This document shows, piece after piece, positions 35,385 to 43,909 of a stretch of DNA of 64,000 bases; the stretch's first letter is position 1; each line of letters opens with the position of its first letter. The DNA lies in NCBI RefSeq assembly GCF_033097365.1, contig NZ_AP028461.1:1922001-1986000 (forward strand), read 5' to 3'. The notes below the pieces were generated by a model, which was not told the DNA's origin, searched no databases, and saw only the letters and a program-made list of their open reading frames with translations. Position numbers and translations under genes: made by a program. This DNA comes from Actinoplanes sichuanensis. GTDB taxonomy: Bacteria > Actinomycetota > Actinomycetes > Mycobacteriales > Micromonosporaceae.

Positions 35385-37546
35385 CCCGGCCACTCCTCGA
35401 TCGTCGCGGCCAGCCGGTCCAGGAACCGTCGGCCGTCCGCGGTCAGCGCCCCCGAGCCGGACAGGCGACCGATCGCCGTCACGGTCCAGTCCCGGTACAT
35501 GTCGTAGTGCTTCTCCGCGCCCGCCTCGCCGCGCCCGGCCCGGTGCCGCCACATCCCGGCCACCGTCAGGTGTGCGTAGATGCCCTGCAACACCAGTTCG
35601 GCCGGTCGCGGGTCGGGCCGCCAACCCACCTCGACCAGCACGTCGGTGTCCGGGTCGACCAGGTCGATCAGGTCGAGGACGGCGCCCAGCTTGGTGTGCT
35701 GGAACTCGTGCACCAGCATCACCGCGAGCGCCGCCGGGTCCGGGGTACGGGCGATGCCGAGCGCGCCGTACGCCTGCCGGGACGTGGCGCTGCGCAGAGT
35801 CACCGGGTCCGGGACCAGCGGGGTGATCACGGAGAGCCCCGCGGCCAGCCCGGCCGCCTGCTCGGGGGCGTCGCGTAGCACCGCCGGCCAGGCCGCCCGC
35901 AGCACGTCCGCCCACTCCGCCCGGTCGGTCGCGGTCAGCCTGCCGGTGGGTGGCCAGCCGTGGCAGTCCCGGTACGGGTCGGTGTCCTCCAGGCGCACGT
36001 TCAGATCACCCGCCGTCACCGTGGCGGTCGGGGTCAGCCGGGCCGCGTGGTCGCCGCGGATGGTCAGGCTCGTCACCCCGGGTGGCACGGACAGCGTGCC
36101 GAGAGTCGGCAGGTGCACCCGACCGTCGCGGACGGTGACCGGCACCCGCGCGTCCACCCCGGCGATCACCGCGGCCGCCGCGACCACGTCGGCGAACCGG
36201 TCCGGGCCGTCGTGCCCGCTCAGCAGACGGACCGCCCACGCCCGGACGAACGGGTGAGCCAGCACCCGCCGTACCGCCGCCGGGTTCTGCTCGTCGATCT
36301 CGGCCAACAGCGACCACGACGCGTCCGGCAGCCGATCCGCCGCCGCGACCAGCAGCGATCTGGTGATCGCCTCCTGGCCGGCGGTCAGGTGCGCGACGGC
36401 GTCCGCGCCGCCGCCGCCCGAGGCCAGCTCGTCGAAGACGGATCGGGGCAGATCGGACGGGCCGGGGGTCGCCATCGCGGTGATGAGTCCCTTCAGGTCG
36501 GAGCAGTAGACGGACGGATTGTCGAAGCCGGAACCGGCCCGGAACCGGTGCGCGAACAGGCCGCCGCCGCAGCGGGCCACCACCGGGCAGGCGCGGCACG
36601 TCGCCGCCAGACCGGCCAGGCCGCTCTGCCGCAGTCGCATCGACGGGGTCCCGGCGAGGTCGTCGACCGAGGAATCGAAAACGGTCAGCCCGGTCGCGGC
36701 CGCCCCGTGAAACGCGGTCTTCATCGAATCCGGCTGCTCCCACGACCCGTCGGTCTCGACCACCGCCAGGTCACCGCGGTCGGCGCCGACCGACTCGACG
36801 CCGCTGTCCCGGCCGGCGGCGGTGGCGTGCAGCGCGTCGAACAGCCGGATCGGCACCGGGCGCCCGTCGGACAACCAACGGCGATAGATCTTCGAGAGCC
36901 ATTCGGCGTACGGGGTACCGCCTACCGGACGAGGCGGCGGTCGGTCCCAGGTCGCGTGGGGAAGCAGCAGGTCGATCCGGGGCGGCTCCTGCGCCAGCAA
37001 CGCCTCGTAGACGGCGATCGGATCGTTGCGCACGTCGATCGTGCACAGGATCCCGGCGTACGCGGCCCGGAACCGCGGCGACCGCAGCAGCGCCAGCCCG
37101 CGCAGTGTCCGGTCGTGGCTGCTCGCCCCGTTGCGGTAGCGCCGGTGCAGATCGTTGGCCGCCCGGTCACCGTCCAGCGACACCCCGGCCTTGACCCCGA
37201 ACTCCAGCAGCAGCTCGGCCATCGGCTCGTCGAGCCGGATCGCGTTCGTCTGCATCCGCAGATCCAGATCGGTCACCGCGCTCACCGTCGACCGGAGAAC
37301 CGTCAGCATCTCCCGCAGCCGGGCCCGGCCCAGCAGCAGCGGCTCCCCGCCGTGCAGAACCACCCCGACCGCCGGCAGCCGGTGCCGCGCCGCGTGGTCG
37401 GCGATCCGGGCCGCCGTACGCTCCGCCACGGCCGCCGACATGATCGCCGGTCGCTCCCGCCAGGTCTGGTCCGCGTGCTCGTAGACATAGCAGTGATCGC
37501 AGGCCAGATTGCAGAGCTCGTGAACCTTGAGGACGAACTGGCGCAC
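35381..37546 (-). CDS. fxsB: FxsB-type radical SAM/SPASM maturase fused to an HExxH domain
   Basis: A 721-residue protein. The radical SAM cluster cysteines are 12, 16 and 19 in 'CNLACDHCYVYEHADQ', a start typical of FxsB; 'LHGGEPLL' is the SAM motif. The SPASM-like Cys region 'CRACPVVARCGGG...' and 'YCSDL' lies near residues 325-365. The C-terminal third has 'VHEFQH' (His613, Glu614, His617), the HExxH module found in these maturases and linked to peptide beta-hydroxylation. FxsB enzymes make a cyclophane between the Phe ring and the residue two positions on in FxSxx-COOH peptides. The GTG at 37546 fits the family start but lacks a ribosome binding site; it begins 25 bases after fxsA. Its stop overlaps the acetyltransferase start. 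Confidence 0.9.
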   Translation of the reverse strand: MRQFVLKVHELCNLACDHCYVYEHADQTWRERPAIMSAAVAERTAARIADHAARHRLPAVGVVLHGGEPLLLGRARLREMLTVLRSTVSAVTDLDLRMQTNAIRLDEPMAELLLEFGVKAGVSLDGDRAANDLHRRYRNGASSHDRTLRGLALLRSPRFRAAYAGILCTIDVRNDPIAVYEALLAQEPPRIDLLLPHATWDRPPPRPVGGTPYAEWLSKIYRRWLSDGRPVPIRLFDALHATAAGRDSGVESVGADRGDLAVVETDGSWEQPDSMKTAFHGAAATGLTVFDSSVDDLAGTPSMRLRQSGLAGLAATCRACPVVARCGGGLFAHRFRAGSGFDNPSVYCSDLKGLITAMATPGPSDLPRSVFDELASGGGGADAVAHLTAGQEAITRSLLVAAADRLPDASWSLLAEIDEQNPAAVRRVLAHPFVRAWAVRLLSGHDGPDRFADVVAAAAVIAGVDARVPVTVRDGRVHLPTLGTLSVPPGVTSLTIRGDHAARLTPTATVTAGDLNVRLEDTDPYRDCHGWPPTGRLTATDRAEWADVLRAAWPAVLRDAPEQAAGLAAGLSVITPLVPDPVTLRSATSRQAYGALGIARTPDPAALAVMLVHEFQHTKLGAVLDLIDLVDPDTDVLVEVGWRPDPRPAELVLQGIYAHLTVAGMWRHRAGRGEAGAEKHYDMYRDWTVTAIGRLSGSGALTADGRRFLDRLAATIEEWPG

Positions 37547-37571
37547 CGGCCGGACCGGCGGCGCCGCGCGC

Positions 37572-37742
37572 TCAGATGGCCGACTGGAACGCGGAGACGT
37601 CAGAAGGCCGCTCCCGTGCCGCCACCCGGTCCGCCGGAGCGGCCGACCGCATGATCCGATTGACAATTCCGGTGACGTCCCGCGCGGCCCCGCGATCAAG
37701 CGGGACGAGCACGGTCATCTGGCGTGATGTGGGTTCTTCCAC
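37572..37742 (-). CDS. fxsA: FxSxx-COOH peptide precursor FxsA
   Basis: A 56-codon gene that ends in VSAFQSAI-stop, which is exactly the Phe-x-Ser-x-x-COOH terminus (Phe52, Ser54). The leader is charged and unstructured, with no signal peptide. It lies directly before fxsB on the same strand, as the family requires. The GTG at 37742 is preferred because GGGGAG lies 9 bases upstream; an internal ATG at 37718 would give 48 residues. The peptide should be cross-linked by FxsB between Phe52 and Ser54, and perhaps hydroxylated. A good promoter and a hairpin leader precede it, so it can be transcribed separately from the CHAT/AAA genes upstream. Confidence 0.9.
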   Translation of the reverse strand: MEEPTSRQMTVLVPLDRGAARDVTGIVNRIMRSAAPADRVAARERPSDVSAFQSAI

Positions 37743-37780
37743 GGCGCTTGTCTCCCCGGTGACCGGTGGTGGGCACGGAA

Positions 37781-37801
37781 GCTCGCCCGATCGGGACGAG
37801 C
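37781..37801 (-). promoter_or_regulatory. Hairpin in the fxsA leader
   Basis: The 21 bases read gctcg-cccgatcggg-a-cgagc, an almost perfect inverted repeat at the very start of the predicted fxsA transcript, about 40 bases before the start codon. It may stabilise the message or be an operator; undecided. Confidence 0.45.
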
Positions 37802-37810
37802 GGTTCCTAG

Positions 37811-37839
37811 AGCATAGACAGACCTCGACGTAAAGTCAC
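37811..37839 (-). promoter_or_regulatory. Promoter of fxsA
   Basis: On the minus strand GTGACT (37839-37834), 17 bases, TATGCT (37816-37811). It lies in the 140-base gap after the third TIR-like gene and before fxsA. Transcription would start near 37804, leaving a leader of about 62 bases. Confidence 0.65.
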
Positions 37840-37881
37840 CCGCCTCTGCACGGATGGTGACCATGCCAAGCTGGTGCGTCA

Positions 37882-38970
37882 TTACTGGAAGCTTGTGTGG
37901 AGGCCGTCGATGCTTTCCGGGACCTTCGGCTCGACCCGGTACCGCCCGTGGATGCGTTGGATGTGCATGGCCAGTTTCCAGACGATCGCGTCGTAGATCG
38001 CGGTCTGCCCGGTCCGGGCGACGCCGAGCAGCCCGTCGGTGAGGTAGCGGGCCGTCCAGTCCTCATCGGGCAGTCCGGTCGGGGTGAACATCTTCACGGC
38101 CGCGACTGGCGGGGGCAGTTCCTGCTCGACCGGGGTCCACAGCACCGGTACGATCGCGCTCTCGCTGCCCGGCACCGACCCGCCGCGCGGCACCACCCGG
38201 CGGCGCGCGAACACGTCCCACTCCAGCGGGCACCAGGTGCTGTTGAACAGGTAGGGGTAGGAGACCAGGCACACCATCACCTGGCAGGTGCCGGCCGCCT
38301 GGAGTACCGTCTTCTGCCACAAGTCGCCGCCGCCCCGGCCCAGGTCGAGGAAACCCGGCTCACCGCCGAGCGGCGACCCGATCAGCTCGTTGACCAGCTC
38401 GCTCAGGTCGTCGAAGAGCCGGATCACGTTGCGGCTGGGCTCGCGCGGCGGGCCGACCGAACGGGTCCGGTCCGGCCGGGAATAGCTCAGGAAGAAGACG
38501 GGTCCAGTCTGGGTGTCCGTCGCCGGACGGGGTTCTGGTCTCACGGGTTCTGTCCGCGCCGGTCGGCGGGGCGCAGGGCGAACGGGCTTCGCGATGAGAT
38601 CCGAGCCGATTTCGTCGAGAGAGAGGGCGGCGGTGTAGAACGGCACGCCTCCAGCGGTGGTCAGGGTCAACCACAAGCGCGCGGTGCTCAGACCAGCGGA
38701 GGAGGCGGTCAGTTCGGCACGAAAATATGTGGGGCCATACGTGCCGCCGAACCGGTGCAGGACCACTCCGGCGGTGTCCAGCGCCCGAACCGTGTACCAG
38801 GGCCGCCCGTCGATCATGCAGCCGACCAGGAATTCCTCCTCGTCGTAAGGCCATTCGCCCTCCGGATCGGAGAGTTGAAGATCCACTGAGATGATCCAGG
38901 AGGAAGCCGATCCTTCGTCGGGATGCCAGCTGACCAACGGCTGGATGTTCACGCCATTGACCGGGCTCAC
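37882..38970 (-). CDS. TIR-like FxsC paralogue with an extra N-terminal domain
   Basis: A 362-residue protein. Residues 1-130 are an unrecognised, mostly beta domain ('WYTVRALDTAGVVLHRFGG', 'LWLTLTTAGGVPFYT'); 131-155 a Pro/Arg linker; 157-362 the same TIR-like domain as the protein at 33910-34593, nearly identical. The N-terminal domain may be a recruitment module of the effector-associated kind. The GTG start overlaps the CHAT protease gene by 4 bases. It is the last gene before the fxsA promoter and ends in TAA. Confidence 0.78.
   Translation of the reverse strand: MSPVNGVNIQPLVSWHPDEGSASSWIISVDLQLSDPEGEWPYDEEEFLVGCMIDGRPWYTVRALDTAGVVLHRFGGTYGPTYFRAELTASSAGLSTARLWLTLTTAGGVPFYTAALSLDEIGSDLIAKPVRPAPRRPARTEPVRPEPRPATDTQTGPVFFLSYSRPDRTRSVGPPREPSRNVIRLFDDLSELVNELIGSPLGGEPGFLDLGRGGGDLWQKTVLQAAGTCQVMVCLVSYPYLFNSTWCPLEWDVFARRRVVPRGGSVPGSESAIVPVLWTPVEQELPPPVAAVKMFTPTGLPDEDWTARYLTDGLLGVARTGQTAIYDAIVWKLAMHIQRIHGRYRVEPKVPESIDGLHTSFQ
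37898..38496. repeat. Long direct repeat, copy 2 (TIR-like coding sequence)
   Basis: Matches 33958-34556 in the same orientation at a distance of about 3.94 kb. See copy 1. Homologous recombination between the copies would remove fxsA, fxsB and the acetyltransferase gene and fuse the two TIR-like genes. Confidence 0.85.
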
Positions 38971-40223
38971 GACGGTTCTCCGAGCACGAACAGGGTGTCC
39001 GGGTGACCGAAGTAGACGTACCGGGAGGCGTACAGGAAATCCTGGATCGCCTCCCGGTCGCCCGGCCCCAGAACGAGTGTGTCGGCCGGCAGCTCACGCG
39101 CGGCCTCGGCGCGCCGGCCCTGGAGGAACTCGGGAATCCGCACGCCGCCGGCGCGGGCCCGCGCGATCACACTGCGGGCCAGGGCCGCCGACGAGCCGGT
39201 CGGCACCTCGCCCATGGTGGCGACGACGGCGAGGGCCCGCCGGCGCAGGAAGATCTCGGCGAAGTTGCGGTTGGCCCGGTCGCCCATCGCCGGGTCGACG
39301 ACGGGACGGGCCGAGTTGCAGGCGTTCAGCAGCACCACCGAACCGGAGGCGTGTACCGCCCGTAGCCCGAGGGTCTCGAACCTGGCCAGCGGGATGCCGC
39401 CGAGCCGGGCGCTACGGACGTCCGCACCGTGCTGGCCGTGCGCCCGGACGTAGACCAGACCGAAACGCTGGCCCTCGTCGTCGAGTCGCCGCAGCAGCTC
39501 GACCAGCGTGTCCGCGCGGCTGACGGCGGCCACCGAGGTGATGCTCAGCCCGGCCCCGGCGACCAGCTCGCCGTCCTCGAAGCACAGGATCCCGCCGCCG
39601 GACCGCACCGGCTCGCTGAACGCGCTGAACTGGCCGTGCCGGTCCGGGTCGTGGATCGTGGTCCACCGGGTCACCGGGAACGCCTCGCCAAGCCACCGGT
39701 GCGCCGCCCCGTCGACCAACCGGTACAGCTCCCAGGGCAGGCCGGTGTCGGTGTCGTCCCAGATGATCAGCCGCACCCCGGCCGGATCGGCCGCCCGCAG
39801 CCCGCGCAGCCAGTTGCCCAGCCCGTGCTTGGTCGCGGACCAGCCCATGATGAACTCGTAGTACTCGACGGCGGCCTCCAGCGCGGCCTCGCTGTCCGCG
39901 GTCAGCGCGTCGTCCATCGCCAGGCCGGGCCGCAGGTGGGCCTTCTCGTCGGATTCGGTGCTGCTCCACATCCGGCCGCGGAAGTAGCCCTCCAGCCGGA
40001 ACCGGTAGCGGTCCGGGGCGTCGTCGACGGCGATGACTTTGAGCAGGGCGACATCGTGGGGCAGTTCCCGGCTCAGATCGGGCGCGGCCGATGGCATCGA
40101 GAGTCCGGTCGCGTCCGCCGCGACCGCCGGACGGATCTCGCCGGCCGGTTCGGCGGCCACCGGCGCAAGCGGGGCCGGCGTGGACCTGCCCTGGAGCGCC
40201 CCGACCACCCGGTTCGCCGTCAC
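38967..40223 (-). CDS. CHAT-domain (caspase-like) protease
   Basis: A 418-residue protein. Residues 1-50 are Ala/Pro-rich; 55-110 a small alpha/beta region; 150-400 the CHAT domain. The catalytic dyad is His262 in 'VRAHGQHG' and Cys302 in 'LLNACNSA'; 'GLPWELYRL' near 161 is the usual CHAT entry motif. CHAT proteases include gasdermin-activating and Craspase-type (TPR-CHAT) enzymes, so a regulated proteolytic effector is plausible. Coupled by GTGA overlaps to the ChlD-like gene upstream and the TIR-like gene downstream. Confidence 0.85.
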   Translation of the reverse strand: MTANRVVGALQGRSTPAPLAPVAAEPAGEIRPAVAADATGLSMPSAAPDLSRELPHDVALLKVIAVDDAPDRYRFRLEGYFRGRMWSSTESDEKAHLRPGLAMDDALTADSEAALEAAVEYYEFIMGWSATKHGLGNWLRGLRAADPAGVRLIIWDDTDTGLPWELYRLVDGAAHRWLGEAFPVTRWTTIHDPDRHGQFSAFSEPVRSGGGILCFEDGELVAGAGLSITSVAAVSRADTLVELLRRLDDEGQRFGLVYVRAHGQHGADVRSARLGGIPLARFETLGLRAVHASGSVVLLNACNSARPVVDPAMGDRANRNFAEIFLRRRALAVVATMGEVPTGSSAALARSVIARARAGGVRIPEFLQGRRAEAARELPADTLVLGPGDREAIQDFLYASRYVYFGHPDTLFVLGEPS

Positions 40224-42022
40224 GGCGCGCCGTCCGGCCGGGCGACGATGCCCGCCATCGCGCCGGCCAGGGCGAATGGCAGATCCCGGTAATGGCTCAG
40301 CTCCGGCGGGGCCAGCACGACCGCGCGTACCGCCCGCAGTCCCGAGAAACCGGCGGCGACCGTGAGGGCGTCGTCGACGCCGGCCCGGCTGACCGATCGT
40401 GGCCGGATGTCACGCTGGCTCGCCTCCAGCGGCACGTTGCCTCGCCCGTCGGAGACGACCACCAGCCAGGCCTCGCCGTCCCGGATCGGCAGGTTGCGCC
40501 GCCGTAGCCGCATCTCCTGAAGTGCCAGGTCGAGGCCGTGGGCCAGCGGCGTGGCGCGTGCGGGCGCCCGGTCGAGCGCCACGTTCAGCACCGGGTCGAG
40601 CACCCCGGAGAGCCGCCGCCGTTCGGCCTGTAGATCGGACACCGCGTCCCGGTGCCCGATCTCGATCAGGCTGACCGCGGCCCGCCGGGTGTAGGCCCAG
40701 CCTAGGTACGGCGCGAGTGCGGCGGTGACGTCCCAGCCGCGCCGGCTGGTGTGGTCGAGCAGCAGCACCAGCGCGGCGTCCGGTTGCGGCTGCCGGCGGT
40801 TCGACCGCAGATCCGAGGCATGGATCCGCAGCGGCGCGGCGGTGCCGTGGCGGATCCGGCGGAACTTGGCCGCCTCCAGGACCGTCGCCAGATAGGCGAT
40901 GTCGACCGGGCGGCCGGTCGGCTCGGCGCCGATGATCGGGCCGCGGCTTGGCCGCCGAGTTCCGGCCCGCTGCCAGGGCAGCCGCAGACTGGCGAAGTCG
41001 GGCAGAGCGTCCGGCGAGTCCTCCGGATAAAGTATCTGCTTCGGTACGGCCGCCGGTCCCGCTGCGGGCGGGAGGACGCCGATGGGGACCGGCCGCAAGG
41101 GCTGTCCGGCCGCAGCGCCGGTCTCGACGGTCTCGACGGTCTCGACGGTCTCGGGACCCGCGGGCCACGCAGCCGTACCGTCGCCTGTCGTCGCCGGCTC
41201 GGGAGAAGACGCCGGCTCGACGCTGGCAGGAGTCGGGGAGACCGGCGCGGGGCTGCGGAGACCGAGCAGCTCGGCGGCCCGGTGGACATGGCGCGGTTCT
41301 ACCATGTCGGCCCGGTCCGAGACCGCGACGACCCGAGCCACGCGGGCCAGCGCCAGATCCCGGCGGTGCGGGGACGGCGACTCGCCGATCACCCCGGTGA
41401 CGGCCGTGGCGGCCGTGGCCGACATCACCGGCAGCGGGCCGATCAGTGGCGACGGCACGGCCAGCCCGGGCGGAAGGCCCGGAGCGTCCTGATCCAGAGC
41501 GGTCCGAACCTGCGCGGACGTGTGCGGCGGGGTCCCGAAGCCAGCGGCGGTCACCCGTACCGGAAAACGGTCCAGAAGGTGCGGTGACAACCGCTCCGCC
41601 GCAGCCGCCGGGCAGGCGGCCAGCCACCGGGCCCGCGGGCGCCAGGCCGCATGCGTGCCGTGCCGGTCGGCGACCGCCCCGTCGGCCCCGATCAGCACGG
41701 TGGCGGCCCTGGTCACCGCCAGGTTGGCACGCGACAGGTCGGGAACGACGACGATCAGCGTCTCGCCCGGCGACTCCCGCAACCGACCGGCCGCGGGGAC
41801 GAACCCGGCGCCCGCGCTCACCCAGAGGGTGTCGTCGCTGTCGCCGGCGCCCAGCGTCACGACCCGGGCCGGGCCGCCGACCGCGCCCGCAAGCCCGGCC
41901 GCCAGGCCGTCGATCAGGTCCGGGCGCAGGTCCAGCAGCAGGACGCCGCCCAGCCGGTGATCGAACGCGGCGCACGTCAGCGTGCCCGCGATCCGGTCCG
42001 CGACGGTGTCAGCCGGCAGCAC
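40220..42022 (-). CDS. ChlD/BchD-like protein with degenerate von Willebrand A domain
   Basis: A 600-residue protein in the size range and layout of magnesium-chelatase D subunits: an AAA-like N-terminal part (about 1-230) that lacks a Walker A motif, an acidic/Pro-rich linker (255-335, including a repeated VET) and a C-terminal VWA domain (about 400-590). The metal site DxSxS has decayed to 'LLLDHTSRRGWD', yet the rest of the fold is present. With the ChlI-like ATPase upstream it probably forms a two-tier AAA complex like those of MoxR/VWA chaperones; chlorophyll synthesis is not implied. The GTG start overlaps the ATPase gene by 14 bases. Confidence 0.75.
   Translation of the reverse strand: MLPADTVADRIAGTLTCAAFDHRLGGVLLLDLRPDLIDGLAAGLAGAVGGPARVVTLGAGDSDDTLWVSAGAGFVPAAGRLRESPGETLIVVVPDLSRANLAVTRAATVLIGADGAVADRHGTHAAWRPRARWLAACPAAAAERLSPHLLDRFPVRVTAAGFGTPPHTSAQVRTALDQDAPGLPPGLAVPSPLIGPLPVMSATAATAVTGVIGESPSPHRRDLALARVARVVAVSDRADMVEPRHVHRAAELLGLRSPAPVSPTPASVEPASSPEPATTGDGTAAWPAGPETVETVETVETGAAAGQPLRPVPIGVLPPAAGPAAVPKQILYPEDSPDALPDFASLRLPWQRAGTRRPSRGPIIGAEPTGRPVDIAYLATVLEAAKFRRIRHGTAAPLRIHASDLRSNRRQPQPDAALVLLLDHTSRRGWDVTAALAPYLGWAYTRRAAVSLIEIGHRDAVSDLQAERRRLSGVLDPVLNVALDRAPARATPLAHGLDLALQEMRLRRRNLPIRDGEAWLVVVSDGRGNVPLEASQRDIRPRSVSRAGVDDALTVAAGFSGLRAVRAVVLAPPELSHYRDLPFALAGAMAGIVARPDGAP
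41121..41154. repeat. 9-base tandem repeat in the ChlD-like gene
   Basis: gtctcgacg is repeated three times and followed by gtctcggg; on the coding strand this gives the VETVETVET run of the linker. It is a likely slippage site in a disordered segment. Confidence 0.8.
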
Positions 42023-42959
42023 TTGTCGCCCGCGCCACGATCGCGTCGTCCTCGGCCGACCACCGGCGCAGCGTGCCGCTCTCGCTTGTCCCCCGCCGGT
42101 GGACCAGGGCTAGCGGCGCCGCCTCGGTGAGATGGCCGGCGTCCACCTCGCCGTCCCCGGCGATGGCGGCGATCGCCCGCGCCGCGCGCAGCATGGCCAG
42201 CTCACCACGATGCCCGTCCAGGTCGAACTCCACGGCGATCGCGGCCGCCATGGTGGCGGCCTTCTCCGGGATCACGATCCCGGGCGCCCGGCTGCGTGCG
42301 GCGTCCAGGCGGCGATGGTGTTCCTCGTCCGCCGCGTACGCCGCCCGCAGTTCCTCCGGCGGCCCGGCCGACAGCCGCTCGAACTCCAGGACGGTCGTCA
42401 GGATCTCGGCCCGCTGACTCGCCGACGCGACCGAGTCCACCCACACCACCAGGCCGAACCGGTCCAGCAGTTGGGGCCGCAGGCCGCCCTCCTCGGGGTT
42501 CATCGTGCCGACCAGGTTGAACCGGACCGGGACGTTGGTGCGGGAGATGCCGTCCCGCTGAACGGTCAGGATCCCGGTCGCGGCCGCGTCCAGAATGATG
42601 TCGACGAGGTGGTCCTCCAGCAGATTGATCTCGTCGACGTAGAGGATGCCGGTCTTGCCGCGGCCGCCGGCCTCCTCGATCAGTCCCGGCATCCAGGTGC
42701 TCTCGCCGCGCAGCAGCCGGTCGACGTTCCAACCGCCGACCACCCGGTCGTCGGTGGCGCCGATCGGCAGGGTGACCGGCAGATCCCCGAACACCATCCG
42801 GGAGAAGGCCCGTACGGTGGTGGACTTGGCGGTGCCCCGGCGGCCGGTGGCCAGCACCCCACCGACGGCGGGGGAGACGTAGGCGATCTCCAGTGCCTGC
42901 TTCAGGCCGTCCTGCGCGACGATCCGGCTGTACGGGAGAACGAACGGCTGGTCGGTCAC
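42009..42959 (-). CDS. ChlI/BchI-like AAA+ ATPase
   Basis: A 316-residue AAA+ protein: Walker A 'GRRGTAKST' from residue 39, Walker B 'LYVDEINLLEDHLVD', sensor 'LVGTMNPEEGGLRPQLLDRFG' and the C-terminal lid. These are the hallmarks of magnesium-chelatase subunit I and related MoxR ATPases. It is coupled to the ChlD-like gene after it and to a membrane protein gene before it (GTGA). It probably drives remodelling of a partner in the CHAT/TIR-like system; no other chlorophyll or cobalamin genes are present. Confidence 0.87.
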   Translation of the reverse strand: MTDQPFVLPYSRIVAQDGLKQALEIAYVSPAVGGVLATGRRGTAKSTTVRAFSRMVFGDLPVTLPIGATDDRVVGGWNVDRLLRGESTWMPGLIEEAGGRGKTGILYVDEINLLEDHLVDIILDAAATGILTVQRDGISRTNVPVRFNLVGTMNPEEGGLRPQLLDRFGLVVWVDSVASASQRAEILTTVLEFERLSAGPPEELRAAYAADEEHHRRLDAARSRAPGIVIPEKAATMAAAIAVEFDLDGHRGELAMLRAARAIAAIAGDGEVDAGHLTEAAPLALVHRRGTSESGTLRRWSAEDDAIVARATSAAG

Positions 42960-43909
42960 GGTTTCTCCTGGTCGTGCTGGGGTGGGTGCTCGTACGAGCC
43001 GCGCAGCGGGACACCCTGCCGGAGCAGGTCGCACAGTTCCTCGTTGGCGATCCGTTCGGCCGCCGGGTTACGGGGCAGCGGCAGGTGCAGTGCGGTCCGC
43101 AGGTCGAACCGGTGCAGGTCGAGCCCGGCCCGCACCCCGGCACCGTAGGCGACCGCGGCCCGCACCGCCCCGGCGTAGCTCAGCACCGAGATCCCCAGCG
43201 GCACCAGCGCCAGCAGCGTCCACCAGCCGGACCGCCACACCAGCAGCCCGGCCGCGGCGATCGAGGTCAGGGCCGTCACCACACACATCCGGACCGCGGC
43301 GTCGAGCGCGTCCCGCAGGTCGTCGACCACGCCGCGGATGTTCTCGCCGAGCAGCGGATACAGGTGCGGCCAGACCACGATCGGGTCGAGGCCGTGATCC
43401 TGACCGGCGGTGTCGGCGGTGGCGGCCAGCACGTTGCCCAGCCGGGTGGCGCGGACCGCGTGCTCGGCCGGGTACCGGGACCGCAGCCGTGCCGACGCCT
43501 CCCCGGCCTCGTTGATCAGCCGCTGCTGCCCGGACTGCACGGCGGCGGTCAGGGCCGCGGTCGCCCGCTCGGCCATCCGGGTCCGGAGCGTCACGTGCCG
43601 ACGCTGCCGCAGCGAGGCGCCGAGCCACCGCGGGAAGTCGCCTTCGAGGAGCCGTACCAGAGAGGTCTGCAACGGCTGGAGGACCACCGCGACCAGCACG
43701 ACGGCCAGGGCGATCAGGACCGCTTCGAGCACGCCGAGGTCCTTGGCCGTCGCCCAGGCGTCGTCGAAGTGGACCCGCTGCCCGGGCGCGCCCGCCCAGA
43801 CCAGGGCGATCAGGAAGACGGCGACGGCGTACGTCGGCAGGTAGGCGGTCCGGAAGAAACGCGGCGAGGCCAGGACGTCCGGTGGATTGGCGAGGGCGTC
43901 GAGACTCAA
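42956..43909 (-). CDS. Membrane protein of the AAA/CHAT cluster, unknown function
   Basis: A 317-residue protein with four predicted spans: two near residues 20-40 and 57-80 and two near 205-255, enclosing a cytoplasmic or external helical domain of about 120 residues ('FPRWLGASLRQRRHVTLRTRMAERA' and onward) and ending in a soluble tail. I do not recognise the family. The TTG at 43909 fits the operon's style, since it overlaps the preceding stop by 4 bases and has GGAG 8 bases upstream; an ATG at 43939 (327 residues) is the alternative. It may anchor the AAA/VWA complex at the membrane. Confidence 0.65.
   Translation of the reverse strand: MSLDALANPPDVLASPRFFRTAYLPTYAVAVFLIALVWAGAPGQRVHFDDAWATAKDLGVLEAVLIALAVVLVAVVLQPLQTSLVRLLEGDFPRWLGASLRQRRHVTLRTRMAERATAALTAAVQSGQQRLINEAGEASARLRSRYPAEHAVRATRLGNVLAATADTAGQDHGLDPIVVWPHLYPLLGENIRGVVDDLRDALDAAVRMCVVTALTSIAAAGLLVWRSGWWTLLALVPLGISVLSYAGAVRAAVAYGAGVRAGLDLHRFDLRTALHLPLPRNPAAERIANEELCDLLRQGVPLRGSYEHPPQHDQEKP

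Noticed and set aside
40220..42959. Magnesium or cobalt chelatase for tetrapyrrole synthesis
   Set aside because: No large chelatase subunit or other tetrapyrrole genes are present, and the VWA metal site is lost.
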